A DNA stretch of 5,960 nucleotides, from NCBI GenBank assembly GCA_046758005.1, contig JBHHZJ010000147.1:1-5960 (forward strand). The letters run 5' to 3'. The translations under genes and the position numbers were made by a program. Origin of the DNA: JBHHZJ01 sp046758005. GTDB lineage: Bacteria; Pseudomonadota; Alphaproteobacteria; Kiloniellales; J153. This document shows, piece after piece, positions 5,375 through 5,960 of the stretch (within the stretch, counting starts at the first letter, position 1; each line of letters opens with the position of its first letter). The notes beneath the pieces are model-generated. The model was not told the DNA's origin. It searched no databases and worked only from the letters and a program-made list of their open reading frames with translations.

Positions 5375-5905
5375 ATGGCCGATCAACACGAGCAGCAAAT
5401 CACTGGCAGCGCCGACTATCCCGTCGCCGACGACGGGTATTTCGTCAAGCGGGGACCACGCCGCTACGCCGGTGTGTGGTCGCCGTGGGCCGTGGGGGTT
5501 GGCGCGGTCATTTCCGGCGACGTCTTCGGCTGGAACCTCGGCCTCGATTCGGGCGGCTTCGGCGGCCTGTTCGACGCCACGATCATTATCGCCGTGATGT
5601 CCGTCGGCGTGTGCTACTCGATCGCCGATCACTCAGCCGCGCGGGTTACTTTCCGCGCCGGCGGTCGATAACCCATGGCGCGCACAAGGCTCCCCACGCG
5701 GCGCCGATCGCGGCGCCGTTCGCGGGCGCGGCACTCGGCTTCGTGGTCGTCTTGATGATCGAGTTCGGCGAAAGTATCTTCGACGATGTGCCACTCGGCG
5801 CGGTGCTGCTGAACATGGCCGTGTTCGGCGCGGTCATCGCGCACCTCTTGCAAATGATCTCGATCATCCCGTTGCGCCAATGCCAGACCTGCTTGAAGCT
5901 ACGTC
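5375..5905 (+). pseudogene. Ethanolamine permease-like transporter (APC superfamily), internally deleted and frameshifted
   Basis: Two pieces of one transporter remain. The first starts at the ATG at 5375 (GAGGGGACGGAA just upstream). It reads YFVKRGPRRYAGVWSPWAVG, then GVGAVISGDVFGWNLGL and GGFGGLFDATIIIAVMSVGVCYSIAD. This is the N-terminus with TM1 and TM2 of the ethanolamine/amino-acid permease family, including its VISGD-FGWN signature. The match fades after about residue 86 and the frame stops at 5671. In another frame, about 5701-5880, a C-terminal piece reads APFAGAALGFVVVLMIEFGE, then PLGAVLLNMAVFGAVIAHLL and QMISIIPLR, resembling late transmembrane helices of the same family. A further shift gives MPDLLEA, like the (R)xxPxLxRP segment that normally follows. 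Intact members have roughly 450-480 residues, so some 260-300 residues are missing. The product cannot work as a transporter. Fragment identity is from remembered family motifs, not a search. Confidence 0.8.
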
Positions 5906-5918
5906 GGCTAGAGCGGAT

Positions 5919-5959
5919 CGTGATTGATTGGAACCACTTCGCGGCTCCAATCAATCACG
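5919..5959. repeat. Perfect 14-bp inverted repeat, probably part of an interspersed palindromic element
   Basis: CGTGATTGATTGGA (5919-5932) is exactly complementary to TCCAATCAATCACG (5946-5959), with a 13-nt spacer ACCACTTCGCGGC. A CTAGAGCGGAT stretch directly precedes the left arm (from 5908). In alphaproteobacterial genomes many intergenic palindromes begin with similar CTAGAGC-type ends, so the outer arm probably has its partner just past the window edge. No T run is visible before the window ends, so a terminator role is not shown. The stem is seen directly; the repeat-family identity is inference. Confidence 0.7.
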
Positions 5960-5960
5960 T

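Noticed and set aside
1..5960. tRNA, rRNA, CRISPR array or transposase
   Set aside because: No cloverleaf-like stretch, no regularly spaced repeat-spacer series, and no DDE or HUH transposase motif was seen on either strand.

Overview
The window is GC-rich (roughly two thirds G+C or more) and resembles an alphaproteobacterial chromosome, probably Rhizobiales or a relative. Pointers to this are a DUF992 exported protein (a family I associate mainly with Rhizobiales), the strong GC bias at third codon positions, and a palindromic intergenic element of a style common in these genomes. There are no RNA genes, CRISPR arrays, intact insertion sequences or phage genes that I can support. The assignment to a group is inference.

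Layout. From the left edge, three minus-strand genes are read leftward: endonuclease V (1384-2040), then a secreted DUF992 protein (675-1163), then a small lipoprotein of unknown function (14-577). A 123-bp divergent promoter region (2041-2163) separates endonuclease V from a plus-strand pair. That pair is a 2-hydroxychromene-2-carboxylate isomerase-type DsbA-fold protein (2164-2760) and, 29 bp later, a class I SAM-dependent methyltransferase starting at GTG (2790-3638). Converging on them is a minus-strand gene (start 4918) for an exported protein with N-terminal TPR repeats and two near-identical tandem SPOR domains. Its open frame runs on to 3404, antisense to the last 235 bp of the methyltransferase gene.

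From 4919 to 5374 no gene is supported; the stretch holds a GC-rich imperfect hairpin and a pair of short direct repeats exactly 60 bp apart. From 5375 to about 5905 lies the wreck of an ethanolamine permease-like (APC superfamily) gene. Its N-terminal fragment is followed, in another frame, by a C-terminal fragment, with most of the protein missing between them. The window ends inside a palindrome with a perfect 14-bp stem, likely the left part of a larger interspersed repeat.

The genes do not form one pathway. They read as ordinary housekeeping or accessory loci: DNA repair (endonuclease V), envelope or septal peptidoglycan binding (TPR-SPOR protein), two exported proteins of unknown role, and a small-molecule isomerase/methyltransferase pair. 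I see no convincing new multigene system. The most unusual items are the tandem-SPOR protein with its antisense C-terminal overlap (possibly a frameshift) and the internally deleted permease next to a palindromic repeat.
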